Assembly: GCA_963513935.1 (NCBI GenBank)
Contig: OY740772.1
Coordinates: forward strand, 105,423,989 to 105,487,988
Length of the DNA stretch: 64,000 bases
Direction: 5' to 3'
From: Aphrophora alni
Taxonomy: Eukaryota; Arthropoda; Insecta; Hemiptera; Aphrophoridae
Both the position numbers and the translations under genes were made by a program. This document shows positions 23,560 through 36,240 of the stretch, piece by piece. The notes below the pieces were generated by a model that worked only from the letters and a program-made list of their open reading frames with translations, searched no databases and was not told the DNA's origin. Each line of letters starts with the position of its first letter. The first letter of the stretch is position 1.

Positions 23560-24130
23560 TTAGGCCATATCAAACGGTTTTATCCTGTCCAACCGTCGAA
23601 CTTGAACTGAATTGTCGAGAACTTGTAGCATCTCTATATTATGGTGCTTATGTAATCTTTCTTCATGCTTCCTAGCAAATCGCCGAAACTCTTCATAAAC
23701 TGTAGCAATTTGTAAATCCTTATGGAGATCATCATTGCGTATATACCATGGGGCATTAACAATGCCCTCAGTAATTTATTTTGATATGTTTGAATAAATT
23801 TAATGTTACTTCTTTTTGCGCAGCCCCAAAGCTGCACACCATATGTCTAGATAGGTTTTAGGACTTGTTTATAAAGTAATAGTTTATTCTGCACTGACAG
23901 CTCTGAATGCCGCCTAAGAAGCCAATGCATTTTCTTTAGTTTGAGATTTATTTCATTACGTTTCTTTTTAACATGTACTTTCCATCGCAATCTTGCGTCT
24001 AGTGTCATGCCCAAGTATTTTGCATTATTGTCTTGTGGGATCACTTGTTGATTGATAACCACTGGGAGATAATTGGTTTTTCTGTTAGTAAAACAGAAAT
24101 TTGATTTTTTTAAATTTAGTTTCTGACGAA
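23560..24130 (-). pseudogene. Jockey-type LINE reverse transcriptase 3' end, broken
   Basis: The minus strand translates to AKYLGMTLDARLRWKVHVK, MHWLLRRHSELSVQNKLL, YKQVLKPI, a stop, then TYGVQLWGCAKRSN and QNKLLRAL. After a frameshift it reads YIRNDDLHKDLQIATVYEEF and RKHEERLHKHHN. This is the carboxy-terminal part of a Jockey-clade reverse transcriptase, ending at its own stop (23560-23562). One in-frame stop and one frameshift make it dead. It is 5'-truncated, as LINE copies usually are. Confidence 0.88.
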
Positions 24131-24621
24131 CACCACACTGTCATTTAGGTTTAAACTAATTACATCACAATCTTTCGTTGAAGTCGATTTTTAAATTCTA
24201 AAATTACTGTTTTTAAAATTGTGCCTGTTTGTGTTATATAATTTATAAAAATAGAATTTATGTTAACTTAAATTTATCCAACACTACGTAGAATATATTA
24301 GGAACCTATCTCACGTTCTGAAATAAATAAATTATCCTTGAATAAGGTAACGTTGCAAACTCAGAGAATGTCCCAGTTTGAAATTAAGAGAACTCTAATA
24401 TACTCTGTACTCGTTTGTCCGCACCAGTATGGAATTTTAACCACCAGAAAGAAAAGTATACTTTGTTATGTTTTATTCAGTACCCGTGCTCACCTTTCTT
24501 TACATTCCTCTCTTATACTTTGTAAATTCCTATTTCAAACACATAAACAATTTTTATGATTCAGCAACAAAATTATTTTGTAATTAACTTGAGTTAAACG
24601 AGTACGAATATCTTGTATATA

Positions 24622-25750
24622 CAGAGTGTTTGGAAAAGAATGACCCGATTTTAAAAGGTTATATTTATTGGTGAAAACGCATTACAAAAATGGAACAAAA
24701 TGCAAAATACTCGCTATATTATAAATTGTTAGCAATGTGAATACAAATACTCTATGTTTCCTTTAATCAGCCGCACGGTGTTTTTTTAAAAAAAATACTC
24801 GTTTTTAAAACGTTATTGTTTTGGAACGACGGATATTTCATGAGTGTAAGGTATGTTGCTCGAATTGGCGTGACCTATTGTTTCAAGGCATCGCGCTAGA
24901 TGCCACTCAGGGTTTAACCTAGCTATAAACTCAAGCTATTGCAAGATGGCGTCCGTTTTATAAAAGGCTTTATGCGTTGTGCAGTTTAACAAGACAGAGT
25001 TAATGATTATAGTCCAACGTGCGTTTCGTCAAAGCTTTGGAATTGTTCCATCTTTGCCAGATTAAGGAAAATGTGTTAAGAATTCGGCAAGCTTTTGAAC
25101 GGAGTCCATGAAAAACCACTCGCTGTGCCAGCAGAGAACATTCAATTTTTCAAACGATTGTCTGGCGTCTGTTAAAGCAACGTTTGGTCTATAAAACATT
25201 ACAAGTAGTTCAAGCTTTTTTTCGTATTAGTGATAAAGTGAAACGTTAAAAATTGAGCAGTGCTCTCTTAGAGGACGTGGTCTTTCCAAAAACCTCATGA
25301 ATTCTTAGAACATGAAGAGATTCACAAAAAGTAAACTTTTTTGTGCTATTTCTCGTACAAATATTCTTTTTTGAGGAAAACACAATGATGAGAATGAGAT
25401 TTCTTGAAATGCTACATACCTGGCTTTTTCCACAACTTCTTAAGGACTCTGATTCCAACAGGATGGAGCCCCACCACATTGACACAACAACGTTCGACGA
25501 TTCCATGACACACTGCCTCAACCTTGGATAGAACGCACGAAACTCCGAGACGTTGTAGATCTTGCCCTCCAGGATCTCCAGACATGACACCATGCGAAAT
25601 CTTATTGTGAAGCTACGTGAAGGAACTTATTTTTGTTTCATCGTTAGCTCGTGACCTAGACGAACACAGAAAGAGGATAAAACTCGCAAAAAAAAATGTA
25701 GGATGAAACTAGGGTCTTGAAATTGTCCTTGCGGCTACTGGAGGACATTG
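24622..25750 (+). pseudogene. Tc1/mariner-like transposase fossil
   Basis: Starts near a tacagagtgt end. The translation, spread over several frames, shows IVQRAFRQ, an ERSPWKTTRCASREHS-like helix-turn-helix segment, FQTTVWRLLKQRLVYKT and FQQDGAPPHYDTTVR. The QQDGAPPH block carries the second catalytic aspartate of the D,D-D/E transposase of this superfamily. Many stops and frameshifts show it is long dead, and the right terminal repeat was not found. Confidence 0.7.
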
Positions 25751-26541
25751 TAATAACATTGTTAAAACTTTAAATTTGTGTTAGTATTTTACACTTAAAT
25801 ATAAGTTACACATTCCCCTAAAACTTGTTTAGTTGTGTTTCTATGAGTTAGGTATAACCAGTAGCCTGTCGAAGAGCAGGATTTACGTCGAACGGTTATT
25901 GTGCACAACAAAATGAGTTTCTACTACAGTTGACTGAATGTTTCTGTGTACCATTAACCTTTTATTTCCTATTATTTTCTCCTTTAAGTATTACATCTAT
26001 TATTTTAATTATCACTGTGGTAGCACAGTTTTATTAATAAACCTTTATAGAATCGTTTTACTTAACACACAGTATAAGAATAGTTTGGTAATCGTCAAAT
26101 TTTCGACCTCAGTTTTTTGACTGATGTTTACGTCACCTGGTCTCAGGAAACCGAACGAGTGATTTTAAACATTCCATCCGACTTCGATGTCATTCAATTT
26201 ATTTTCATCTGTACTTAAGGTCAAAAGAGACCTGAAAATTTGCGATAGGAATGAGATATTTGGTACAATGTACTGCAAGTGTGCTTTATAGAAGCCTATT
26301 GAAATTTAGAAAAACTGAATTAAAATTTTTAAATGGCGCCCACATTGAAAATTTTTTGTTCATATCTCTTGCGTTTTATTTTATAACACATTAAACTAGT
26401 TTAAAAAAAATGCATATATAGATTCTGGATATAATGGTATCGACACCATCCTTCTACGACATATAGCGAAATTACGATCAAAAGTGTAATTTTCAATCCT
26501 GAAAACATGACATTCGTAATATTTATGAATAACGCGTCACC

Positions 26542-26682
26542 GACACGAGCGTAGCGAGTGAAGGCTCCTTTACATATCCACAGCTTCGAGGGCCGAGACA
26601 CTGACACGAGCGAAGCGAGTGAAGGCTCCTTCACATATGTACAGCTTCGAGGGCCGAGACACTGACACGAGCGAAGCGAGTG
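26542..26682. repeat. 61-bp tandem repeat, CpG-rich
   Basis: Units start at 26542, 26603 and 26664 with gacacgagcg(a/t)agcgagt, and the second is complete. The block is far richer in CG dinucleotides than its AT-rich surroundings. Confidence 0.85.
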
Positions 26683-28150
26683 GGGACTTTTTAAAATATC
26701 CATATTTACAAAGCCCGTTAAGACTTACCTAACGGGACGGATGCTAGTGACATACAATTACGAGATTCAGAAAATCTGTGTAACAATCGTTTGAAACGAA
26801 TTTCTTTGATAAAACCCTTTGGTAAAATTATACGAGAAGATGTGCATTATAGGTTTTTATTTATTTAACTTTGTATTATTTCCTTCACCCATAAAACGAG
26901 CGTTCATGACAACAATTGGGATTATATTCAATTGTAAGGGTTTTTTTATCACAAAAACCTAGGGTGAAACAAAGGAAATAGAGAATTTGTTTATCTACCC
27001 TCAATGTAAACTAGGGACTTACCGTGACGTTAAAATCGATTCATCAAACTGAATTCTCCTTTTATCTTTTGTTTGGTCGTAGCTAATTTGTATACGCTAA
27101 ACATATAGAGTGTCCGGTAAGTATGCTTCCAAACTTTAGGAAATGATTCTGTGGATCAGGATTTTTAAAAACAATAATTATACAAATATTTCCGAAAATA
27201 TTATTTAAAATGTATTTCTTCTTCTATAGATTCATATCTTTGATTATGTTATGAATAAGTTTTAATAAACGAAATATTAGCTAAACCATTCCCTATCGTG
27301 TTGTTTTCTCTTCCTATAGTTCATCTACAAGAAGAAATATATACAATCAACTGTCTCAGGAAACTGAAAAGTGATTTTCGACATAGCGTCCATTTTCGTC
27401 TACGATAACGGGAATAAAAATACGAAAGGAACATGAAATTCGGTATAGGGGAAATTCAATTTTCTACAGAAAAATACTTACACAATTTCTTAAGTAATGA
27501 AATAAAATTACCTGTCCTTTTTTAAATTTGATGTTAAATAACGATTTATTTCTTTTTCCATACATTTTATACATTGCTCAAAATGTAATTCCTCTCACCT
27601 TTATAATTTAAGATTCGTGATAATCTTAAAATACGAAAAATTCCCCACAAGTTCCGTGTCAACAATGCGCTGTAGATTCAATATGTTGACTTCTAAAATC
27701 AATGTTTCTTTTATAAAGTCATTATAAACTACAAGTTGGCAACTGTTACGTGACTTTAAGTCTTTGAAATTCCTGTGTATGATTTTTCAAACTTATAATG
27801 AGATACTTTTACGTTCTTTCTTAACTCTTTCTGGTGAAAGTTATTCTGGAATTGTATTGTCCTCCTTTATATTAGTGACGTGTTCAACGAATCACAAACT
27901 AGAAAACTAAAGAGAGACTAGTTGGTCAAAATAGCTTCTAGACAGACTTTATGTTGGTGAAAGAAATGTATTTCAGTAAAATATTATTTTTTTAAATTCT
28001 AACATCAATTGTATTGTTACAAATAGTTACGTTTGTAGCAAACATATGTTCTCGAATGAACAACATCTTAAAGTCGTAAAGATTTTATAATAGAAATCCT
28101 GCCTGTAAAGAAAAATATCTGGAGCAAAATTTCTCACAAACACATTTATT

Positions 28151-28194
28151 AAATCAACCGCGTTTCAACGATTGTGTTGCCATCTTCAGTGACC
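28151..28194 (-). ncRNA. Isolated hammerhead-like motif (C3-G8)
   Basis: The minus strand has GGTCA, core CTGAAGA, one extra T, a stem II region of GGCAAC and CGTT around acaat, GAAA, then ACGCGGTTGATTT. Stem I (TCA with TGA) forms. Stem II is imperfect. No inverted partner was seen. Confidence 0.45.
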
Positions 28195-28825
28195 AACAAT
28201 AATAAAAATACAACTACCTAATACTGTGTCAAGCCCCGTATTTGTAAAGAATGGAGGAGGAGGGGCGTGACTAATTTGAGAACTTTTTCATGATCTTAAA
28301 AAAATGTACAAATTTATTCGAAATAACTTTTTGTTAGGCTTTTACTTACAAAATACAATTAATCTTGATTAAATTCCTCATTACTTCAATTATGCACCAA
28401 TTTTTCTTTAGCAAGTTGATTTCTTTTTCAATAATGTATTTATTTACTTTCTTCTCTTTACAAAATGATTGTAATTTTTTATTTAAACGCTGAACTTTGT
28501 ATACTTTATTCATGGCAACAGTTTCTCAAACCTTGCATTACACCGTCATAATTATACCTATGCTTATTTATAGGTGAGTTTAAAGGCTTGTAAAGTTACT
28601 TGCTTACGTTGATTTCTATGTTTACCCAATGTCTTTTTCTAATTTCCTCGATATGTTTAACAAACTTTTTTTTTCTTTTTTTTTATTTATTTATAACTAC
28701 AACTAAGTACAGGGAACTTATCTAGTGGCTTCCATTTCATAATAACACTTTTTTTCCAAGTCCTTCCTATGAATGACTCCGACTAAATACTCGCACAAAA
28801 TCTTGCGGTTATAAGAGCTGGGGCA

Positions 28826-29440
28826 TCACTGCACTAGGTCTAAAGGCTTGGTCCTTTTGAGTCTCCGCTCCCCATTTCTGCTTCTGAGCATCTCCTGCAC
28901 AGCAGTATTTACATGTTTTTGTAGCCTAAGTTCGTGCTTCCTCGCTACAGACTTTATGGTTTCATCTACAGTTTCAATCTTAAGATCCCTATGGATGGAA
29001 TCATTGCGGACATACCACGGTGCACCAACCTCGCAGTACCTTATTTTGGAAGGTTTGAATTTGTTTTACATTTGATTTCTTGGCGCACCCCCAAAGTTGC
29101 AATCCGTACATCCAAATTGGTTTTAGGATTTGGTTGTATAATAACATTTTATTTGTTATATCTAATTTAGAGTGCCGCCCTAAAAGCCAATGCATTTTCC
29201 TATATTTCAAATTAAGTTCACTCTTCTTCATTTTGACATGGGATTTCCATCTGAGCCTCGTGTCAAGCGTCATTCCAGCATGGGTACCTCGGGAATGCCA
29301 GTTCCCGTACTCACAAGATATGAGCCCCTGAGGGTTAACAAACTTTGAGGATATTTTTATAATATTTGGAAACACTTCACTCTTTATGAAAAAACAACAA
29401 CAAATATTATCAGATAATAAAATCAATTTTAATTTCAATT
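28826..29440 (-). pseudogene. Second Jockey-type LINE 3' end, broken
   Basis: The minus strand gives GMTLDTRLRWKSHVKMKKSE, MHWLLGRHSKLDITNKMLL, YNQILKPIWMYGLQLWGCA, QTFQNKVLR, then after a frameshift NDSIHRDLKIETVDETIKS and ERRLKRTKPLDLVQ before a natural stop at 28826-28828. It is homologous to 23560-24130 but clearly diverged and lacks that copy's stop. Confidence 0.88.
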
Positions 29441-30054
29441 TAAACTTGTTATAGTTTGATTATCACTCATGCATGACAGAAGATGACGATATTGTTGTTG
29501 GAATGCGTTTAATTTGATAAACGTATTCGTGGGAAATTGTATTCAAGATTTATTTTAATTTCAATGACTATTAGTTCACAGAACATTAGAGACCCAATGT
29601 AAAAATTTAATACACGAAGTTTGGTTCAATACATCAAAATTCCAAAACTGCAATGCTTTGGAGAAATTTCTAGAATTCTTGCCCAGATTAATTCAACACA
29701 GTAATTTTCCAAAGTTGAAACACAAACAAATTGAGATTATATAAAAGGAAATAAGTAAATACAAAATGTATGGCATCTTGATAAAATCATTATCACAAGC
29801 TAAGTTAACACTAAAAATTTCTCGTGTTAAAATACATATAGAGTAAACACACATGCACAAACACTATAAAGTATAAACAAAAATAACATGAATTAAAATT
29901 CCAAACGTCAACAAGTGTGGTTTCTGTTATACAGATTTTTTGCGCTTCAGAAACTAAATTCTTTCACGTGATTTATTTTTTTCATGGTTCGTTCATATTT
30001 GAAATTAACCCTTATGTTACACACATGTATTTATTTTCCTTGTTGTTTAAAATC

Positions 30055-30215
30055 AAAAAACCTCTCGGTCATCATCGCCTTATAAAAACAACAAAATAAT
30101 AAAATTAAGACCCCCCCCCCCCAACAAGTGTCTATCAAGAGAGACCCAAGACTACATAAAAAAATATGTTGATGCAGCTAGGCTCCCTCATGATTGCCAA
30201 GTTCGTACTCACTTA
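30055..30215 (+). repeat. Dispersed repeat family, copy 2, with C12 run
   Basis: It opens with cctctcggtcatcat like the 21.4-kb copy and continues to gagagacccaagactacat and gatgcagctaggctccct. A run of twelve C lies at 30111-30122. Confidence 0.5.
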
Positions 30216-30869
30216 AGTGATACAACTAGATTATTACAAATAACAATGAGTATATCTTACTTTTACATTCTCAAAATCTATAAAAATTTCGATTTTCATT
30301 ATAAATCTAAATTCATTATGCTACAAAAGCTAAGGCATAATTTTAGATATAAAAAACACAGCTCCGCATTTATATTGTTTCCTTAACTCTCTAATTTCAA
30401 GTTCTCCATTATACATATTTTATCTTTAACCTGTACAGTGTATTGTTACTTAACCATGTGGTGTAGCAGTTTGATTTTATACTAAATCAATACTTTGCCA
30501 CCAAGTAACGGTTTCGCAAGGATAACGAAAAAATACTTTCTAGGACCACTATTTTTATCCTGTATATAAAGAAAAAGTAAATTCACTATGGGATGGTAGG
30601 CAGACTATTCTGTCTTATCATTTCAGAAGAATTTACAGATATAGATATAAATATAATCTGACTTGATATAACATTGACAGGAAGTACTGAGGTGTATAAG
30701 GGTTTTATCGTTTCAAAACGTACGATAAAAGTGGAAAACGAGATAAATATTATAGAGGACTGAAAAACAATGAAGGAACGAGCATTATTGTCCGTTTTCC
30801 TCATTAGTTGTTTTGTAAAAGCAAACATTAATAAAACATGAAAAAAATATTCCACAAAGGTTCCCAACC

Positions 30870-30898
<29 letters not shown>
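30870..30898 (+). repeat. Poly-A run
   Basis: Twenty-nine consecutive A. I could not assign it to a retroelement tail. Confidence 0.95.
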
Positions 30899-30900
<2 letters not shown>

Positions 30901-32059
30901 AATAAAAACTGATGAAAATTATTCGTCGACAAAAAATACAGCTCGCAAGTTATCAGAAAGTTAAAATGATCAAAGGGTTTTGTTTTTGAAAAAAAAAATT
31001 AATAAATAAATAACGCTTCGCTCGTGTTATAAAGGCGTCTTCAACAATTTAAAATTGAGCTTTAAATAATGACTGTTAAAGTTATTTTTGCTAATTATTT
31101 CTGAACCTTAATATTTTTATTACTTTAATAATATTATTATTAATTTGAACACCGATTTTGGTAATTAATATTCAAATTTAACTGAATTGTGAATGAAATC
31201 GGTTGATTTTAATACATTACATTTTTCCTTTTTCTTATATAACTTTACTGCTATTGTCCATCTTTTATATACAAAGTGAAAGTATATGTGACTAATTAAA
31301 TTTAAGATTTTTTCAATTTGTTTTAAGGTGCGTTGATTGTAAAAAAGTAGTTTTTATATTTTGTCTCTCTGTCGTCTGTGGTGTATAATATAGTCTAAGA
31401 ACGTGCTCTGGTTTCAATGAAATTTGGTATACAGCCATACTTTGAAGATATCTTGACATTAAGATAAAATTTTGACAGAAATGAAGGAAGACTTATTTAA
31501 ATATTTATCGTTTAAAATCTTTCATAAAACTAAGGCGGGATCCATAGCTATTTTTCACTTTTTAATTGACAACTACAAAACTAAAGTTTAATGTTTGGGT
31601 CTGTTCAAGAAGAAAACCGCCACTCAACTTTCCTAACCTAACTAACTTTATGTAATAATTATATGAATACACTCTTTATTGTTCTGGAGCCCAATATAAA
31701 TTGATGTTCTTTCAGATAGTGTCAAACAGATATTGTTCCTACGACGCCACATGAATTCACAAAAGTAGGAATCTAACAAATCTCTACTGATTCCACATTC
31801 TTTCTGTTCCTGGTAAAATACCAACAACGTTTCAGCTGTTCTGTCTGGTCAGGTTCTATCGCTTCTATTTATGTCAATAAAACGTGGCGATCCTCATCTT
31901 AAACAGACTATAATTTTGTTTGGTTAGAATTTGATTTGTATTAGTGGGTGTGTAAGAAAATGTGTGTAATATTTTTATACCGGTTCAATACTATTCATTG
32001 TCTTGTTCTTGTTATAAATGAAAAATAAATTGTTTAAACAAATTATTATCTGATTTCAG

Positions 32060-32163
32060 ATGAAACTTGATATAGCAGAGAGGACTCGCACTTTGGAAAT
32101 CGTTGGATTTAGTGCTTCGCTGACTGCACTTATACTTTCCCTTGTTATATTCTGCTGCTTTAG
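32060..32163 (+). CDS. Dh31-R: DH31 receptor exon: TM1
   Basis: The acceptor is tgatttcag and the donor gtgagt. It reads MKLDIAERTRTLEIVGFSAS, then LTALILSLVIFCCF, and ends two bases into an Arg codon. The block ERTRTLEIVG immediately before a hydrophobic stretch of about 22 residues is the juxtamembrane region and first transmembrane helix of insect DH31 receptors. The ATG at the exon start is internal, because the previous exon ends exactly on a codon. It should not be taken as a start codon. Confidence 0.94.
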
Positions 32164-32743
32164 GTGAGTCTTTGTTAGAAATCATTTTACCTGTTAGTTG
32201 AATTCTTGTAAATTTCGAAGGTAATTATTTAGGAGACGCGAGAGGGGGCGAATCTTTAGTTGTACGACTCAACAGGGTTTCTGTTGTAAAAACACAAGCA
32301 GAATGTAAAGGATCCACTATCTAACATTCACATTCAAACCGATTCTTTAATAGTTTCACAACAGATCGAACGGTCACAGCTTATTATAAATTAATAAGTT
32401 ATTGGTGTGACTGTCACAACTTATAATTTTAGCTTTTGGTTAGGACTAGGTATTAGAGACAGTAGACCAATCCGACAATATTAATATTTACTTTTTATTT
32501 TATCAACCCTTAAACAAACACAAATTGAATGGTAATTACCAATAATTAGAAACACAAACTACAATAAAAAATACTCAAATTTATTATTATAAATAACAAC
32601 AATCGGGAATTTTAAAACGTAATTAAATGAAAGTGTCTAGTATGCTTGTTACAGGGGTTAAAACATCAGTAGACTACTTAAATTGCACCACCATTATTTT
32701 TTCTCACTACATTTTATTAATAGTGCACATGGTCAGTATCATT

Positions 32744-32877
<134 letters not shown>

Positions 32878-33182
32878 TTAAATCTGTTAAAAACTTTAGT
32901 CGTGTGGAAGCCAGATCAAAAATGTTATTGAAAATAATATCGATTTTAATAGCTTTTTAAATTGAAGTGCCATTCAACCCTGTTTTAATTAAAACCTTCC
33001 CTTCACCATTTTAGGATAGCGTTCAGAAAAGCGTTTAATTTAATATTTGTCTAGAGACGCCTCAATATAAAAGACGATTTAAAAAAAAAATAACAAAAAA
33101 CATTTTTATTATATAACGCCCAATATATGATGACGTTCAACTATAACTGAACAATATCATAATGGAAATAGTGAAGCAATTA

Positions 33183-33252
33183 TTTAATTCAACAAAAGAG
33201 CTTTATTCAGCGTCATATGTTTCGCCGTTAAAGCTCTTTTGTAGAATTAAAT
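33183..33252. repeat. Short inverted repeat with truncated hammerhead-like core
   Basis: Arms of about 28 bp (ttaattcaacaaaagagctt and its near-complement) flank GGCGAAACATATG on the minus strand. The GAAAC and a self-complementary ACATATG(T) recall the other motifs, but the CTGANGA half is missing. Confidence 0.5.
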
Positions 33253-34066
33253 AATTTTTTCATTTTCATTAATATGGAATTCTATCAACCACCAACTGTT
33301 GTCACATTAGATCGTAGTTGCCATCTTGTATAAGTCATGTTTTGAGTTAACCCCCACCCCCTAATTGTTACATAATCTTTTCTTTTCTGATTATAAGTTT
33401 GTATAACTGCCTATCAGGTAAGCATGCCGTTTTCTTCTGTAGAGAGGTAATGTCGAGTCAGGTACTTATTCTTTGTTTGTTTCAAATTGATTGAACACCG
33501 ACGTGTGACGTGATGTGACTTACAAGAAAGCTTGATTCCACGCGTGTATTGATTAATGTAATAAAAACGTGGAGCTTAGTTTGTACAGATGGTATCGACA
33601 TAAAACTCACTTTTCTTTTTTTTATTCATTGATCTGAGAATTAGTATGCATTTCTTATAGATAAATAAAGGTAATAAATACACATTAAAATGATGAACGT
33701 TTGATAATATTTCATTACAGATTTTTGAAATGTTTGAAACCGTCCATCTTTAGATTTCAATTTAAATTTAAGATTATCAAAAAATAAAAAATATTTAAAA
33801 ACCATATTACTCAGACCCTAAGATATGATTTTATATGGTATTAGTACCGAACTACCCTTGATACCATAACGAGGTAAAATTTCTATATAAATGAAATAAC
33901 TGAAGGTATTTGACTGATAACCTGTGCAATTTGTTAGTTTTTTTTTTTTTAATGTGTTATGAAATATGTATTGATTATAATAGCTATAAAATTCGATTTT
34001 TGTGAATTTTCAAAAAGATTTAAAAAAAAAATTATAAATAAATATATGAAATACGACGTTAATATA

Positions 34067-34640
34067 TACAGTGTGTCCAATGAAGGTATTCCAGTTTTTG
34101 AGTTGAAGTAGAATAGTTGTTTTTGGACCAATTGTGTTAAACGTTTTAATGAATACTTTGGTATCATAGTATACCACAGAATGTTTAATTATATATCTTG
34201 TTTTCAAACAAAATGGCGGCTGTTTAAAATAAACACAGATTTTTGGCTATTAAATTAGAATCCGATTAAAAACGTGCCCTTAAACACATTTGCGACCAAA
34301 TCTCATCTTCATAGAATCATTAAAACTAAAATCGTTATTTTTTACAATAGTCGCACTGTCCATCGACTTCTTAAAGACGACCCAGACAAAAAAGTGTTTT
34401 TTTTTTTTATAAGGTCATTGAACGTCGTATCGAATTGTGATTTCCGTACCGTAATGTCTTTGTAAGTCCACACAATTGCGATTATTATAATGTAAATAAC
34501 CCTCATTTAATTGAAAACAAAATTTGTATAGTAAGGGCGTTACAGTTTGGGCAGCAATGTCAGTTAATCCTAAAAGTGCTCTGAATGGAACTAGCAACCA
34601 TATATTTGTGATTCAGCACTTTACAGTTCCGGAAATGGAG
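34067..34640 (+). mobile_element. Mariner-like end with weak transposase traces
   Basis: Begins with tatacagtgtgtcc, like the other TIR ends here. Downstream sequence has short stretches suggestive of a mariner-type protein, but no catalytic motif I can confirm. Confidence 0.35.
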
Positions 34641-35939
34641 TTTTGTATCTCCTAGTGTTACGAATCTAACGAGATTCTTTTATTGTAATTAAACATCAAT
34701 AATCCAGTTTACAATTTCTCGATCTATCTTTATTATACTATACTATTTAACTATCTATCACAGACAGGTATTCCATATATATAAATATAAATATCAATGC
34801 TCATAATATTGTTATATCAAGAATTCAGAATGATTCCAACTATTGTGACAAATTGACCTGATTCTACGTTATTTACCAATATAGTCTTGGATGTATACAA
34901 GTGTCTTTTTTACATAGGTTTGCTCACCATTTAAAAGTTTTCGTAAGTCAACGATGGAGATCTCAGTGCACCAAAAGCTCTCTCCCGCCAAATACGATTA
35001 GCTATCTTCCAATCCCTTCGGCGTCTCCCCGTCTATGTTCAATCCTCCACTCTTCGACCCTGTTCCATGCCACTCAAGGGTTTAAATAATACAAGTCCCA
35101 CCTTCATGATATCTACGTCACTTGAAACCTGAGCTATTTCATCATTTTTACAGGTCTGTCACAAAAACTATTGTTACTCTGCCCTTCTCCGAATACTTTA
35201 GTTTGTAACTAGTTATGCACCTAATTACTAACACGAGCAAGATGTAGGAACTCCATACTATGCTAATCTTGTGAAACATTGTTGAACTTGCTGGTCCATG
35301 AATTAGAAGGGGAAAAGTAGCCTATTGGCTGCCAAAATTGCTAGACCAAAGAGTGACTTCTTTTTTTGATACTACTTTAAAGATCGAATTTATTCCCACA
35401 CGTCAATACAGATGAGGTGCTGCAAACAGTTATTGAAAATGAAATTCCGTTTTCCCAACACTTTCATTCGACGGTGCTATCAATGCATTGCTGTAGATGG
35501 TTTCCAATTTGAAAAATGGTCATTTTTTCTTCTTTAATATATATTAATTTTGATTATTCTTTCCTTCATTACTAACTTCAAGTAAATAAAATCAGCAAAT
35601 TTTCTGATAATAAAAATGTAGTTAATACAGATACTTGCCTGTACATTCTTTTAACCAAATCAGTTTTTGGGAGAAGGATAATAACAAAATATACGAAACG
35701 GTTAAAACCCCACAGCAGTATGGCTATTCATATGTTTCTGCTGCATCGTTACCACTGGTTAAATTAAAGACCTGTACATTCTGAGTTTCGTTCTTTTACT
35801 CAGTAGCTTGAATTTTAAGAGCTTTTGATGGTTTTAGTGAGTTCTACAGCTGTTCTTAATCTTTCGTATTATTTTATTTGTCATCTTATTTATCTTGTGA
35901 AAACTTTTTTTATTTTCCTTTGAGGAGAAATAGGTGTAC

Positions 35940-36240
35940 GCAACAATATGTATATAGAGGATTTGATTGAGCGGGAGGATGTGGTGAGAAGCAGTCAAGA
36001 TTCAGGTGTTGGGTACATAGTGGTCGGGAGGTTGCCGAGTTTAATGTTGAGCGGGGAAATGTTAATGGTCCAAGAAGAATGGAAAGACCTAGATGAAGAT
36101 GGATTCAGGATGTGAAGGAGGACATGAATATGCTGAGGGTCAGTATTTGGTAACGGGTTGTGATGAAACAAGAGAATGGAGGCAAATTGTAAAGGGAGGC
36201 CAATGCTCATCGTAGTTTAGAGCGCCGGAGAGTATGGTAA
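35940..36240 (+). pseudogene. LINE carboxy-terminal remnant
   Basis: The plus strand reads GRPR, a stop, RWIQDVKEDMNMLRVSIW and later fragments. The GRP-R-RWxxDV-EDM block is typical of the tail after the reverse transcriptase in RTE-like and related LINEs. It contains stops. The block is more GC-rich than its surroundings. Confidence 0.6.

Larger units (their letters stand above)
21110..32059 (+). other. Receptor intron, 10.9 kb
   Basis: This intron lies between the ectodomain and TM1 exons. It holds a foldback (21597-21776), two minus-strand Jockey-type LINE 3' ends (23560-24130 and 28826-29440), a plus-strand transposase fossil (24620-25750), a 61-bp CpG-rich tandem repeat (26542-26682), an isolated hammerhead-like motif (28151-28194), and poly-A and poly-C runs. 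The stretches 22.7-23.5, 25.8-26.5 and 30.2-32.0 kb show no recognisable feature apart from homopolymer runs. Confidence 0.85.

Noticed and set aside
25246..25593. 115-residue minus-strand open frame
   Set aside because: It is the antisense of a plus-strand transposase fossil (QQDGAPPH region), so a shadow frame.
32060..32062. ATG at the start of the TM1 exon as a possible start codon
   Set aside because: The preceding exon ends exactly on a codon and the ectodomain exons join in frame, so this Met is internal.
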